The notes below the pieces were generated by a model. It searched no databases. It was not told the DNA's origin and saw nothing but the letters and a program-made list of their open reading frames with translations. A program made the translations under genes and the position numbers. From Clostridiaceae bacterium (GTDB taxonomy: Bacteria; Bacillota; Clostridia; Oscillospirales; Acutalibacteraceae), in NCBI GenBank assembly GCA_016303035.1, contig JAEDML010000071.1, positions 1 through 6,507 of the forward strand: DNA of 6,507 nucleotides, in the 5' to 3' direction. Positions 6,425 to 6,507 of this stretch are shown here, in pieces. Each line of letters opens with the position of its first letter. The first letter of the stretch is position 1.

Positions 6425-6507
6425 AGGAATTATAATTTTCCAATTCTATATTAATTTGCTTGTCTTTTATATAAAATGTTATATCGCCGTCTTCATCAGT
6501 TCGGAAA
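6423..6507 (-). CDS. C-terminal end of an unidentified convergent gene (cut by right edge)
   Basis: On the minus strand only one frame stays open from the right edge. It gives 27 residues beginning FRTDEDGDITFYIKDK and ending IELENYNS, then TAA at 6423-6425. The mix of charged and hydrophobic residues looks like a real protein end, and the stop abuts the hairpin at 6390-6424, as expected for a gene that shares that terminator. The fragment is too short to assign a family. A chance open frame of this length in AT-rich DNA cannot be excluded. Confidence 0.5.
   Translation of the reverse strand, partial: FRTDEDGDITFYIKDKQINIELENYNS

Overview
The window looks like a chromosomal segment of an anaerobic Clostridia-type Firmicute, plausibly a gut Oscillospiraceae/Ruminococcaceae-like organism. 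This is inferred from a NifJ-type pyruvate:ferredoxin oxidoreductase, a single-membrane envelope gene set (LemA, TPM protein, D-Ala-D-Ala carboxypeptidase), strong AGGAGG ribosome sites, AT-rich intergenic DNA with sigma-A-like promoters, and codon use. No genus can be named from the sequence alone. No mobile element, CRISPR array, tRNA or rRNA is visible.

Left part, minus strand: the first 720 codons of nifJ (1-2161) run off the left edge. A 182-bp intergenic stretch holds a very good nifJ promoter (TTTACA, 17 bp, TATTAT). A perfect 8+8 inverted repeat overlaps its -35 region and is a candidate operator. On the mnmE side lies a weak terminator-like hairpin. Next is a complete mnmE (2344-3705), the tRNA wobble-uridine modification GTPase, with its own promoter just upstream.

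Right part, plus strand: a divergent intergenic region (3706-3868) carries back-to-back promoters for mnmE and for a three-gene unit. That unit is lemA (3869-4441), a TPM-domain/YgcG-like membrane protein with a glycine-rich tail (4447-5244), and a membrane-anchored S11 D-alanyl-D-alanine carboxypeptidase (5268-6383). The unit ends at a strong 15-bp hairpin terminator (6390-6424). A convergent minus-strand gene, of which only the last 27 codons are visible, stops against that hairpin.

The left genes serve central anaerobic metabolism (pyruvate to acetyl-CoA plus reduced ferredoxin) and translation accuracy. The right unit is an envelope module pairing two widespread but poorly understood membrane proteins, LemA and TPM, with a peptidoglycan-trimming enzyme. 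The best leads are the operator-like repeat on the nifJ promoter, the lemA-TPM-S11 linkage, and the S11 enzyme's SGA triad where the family normally has SxN. I do not see a clearly new biological system here; most of the window is ordinary core genome.
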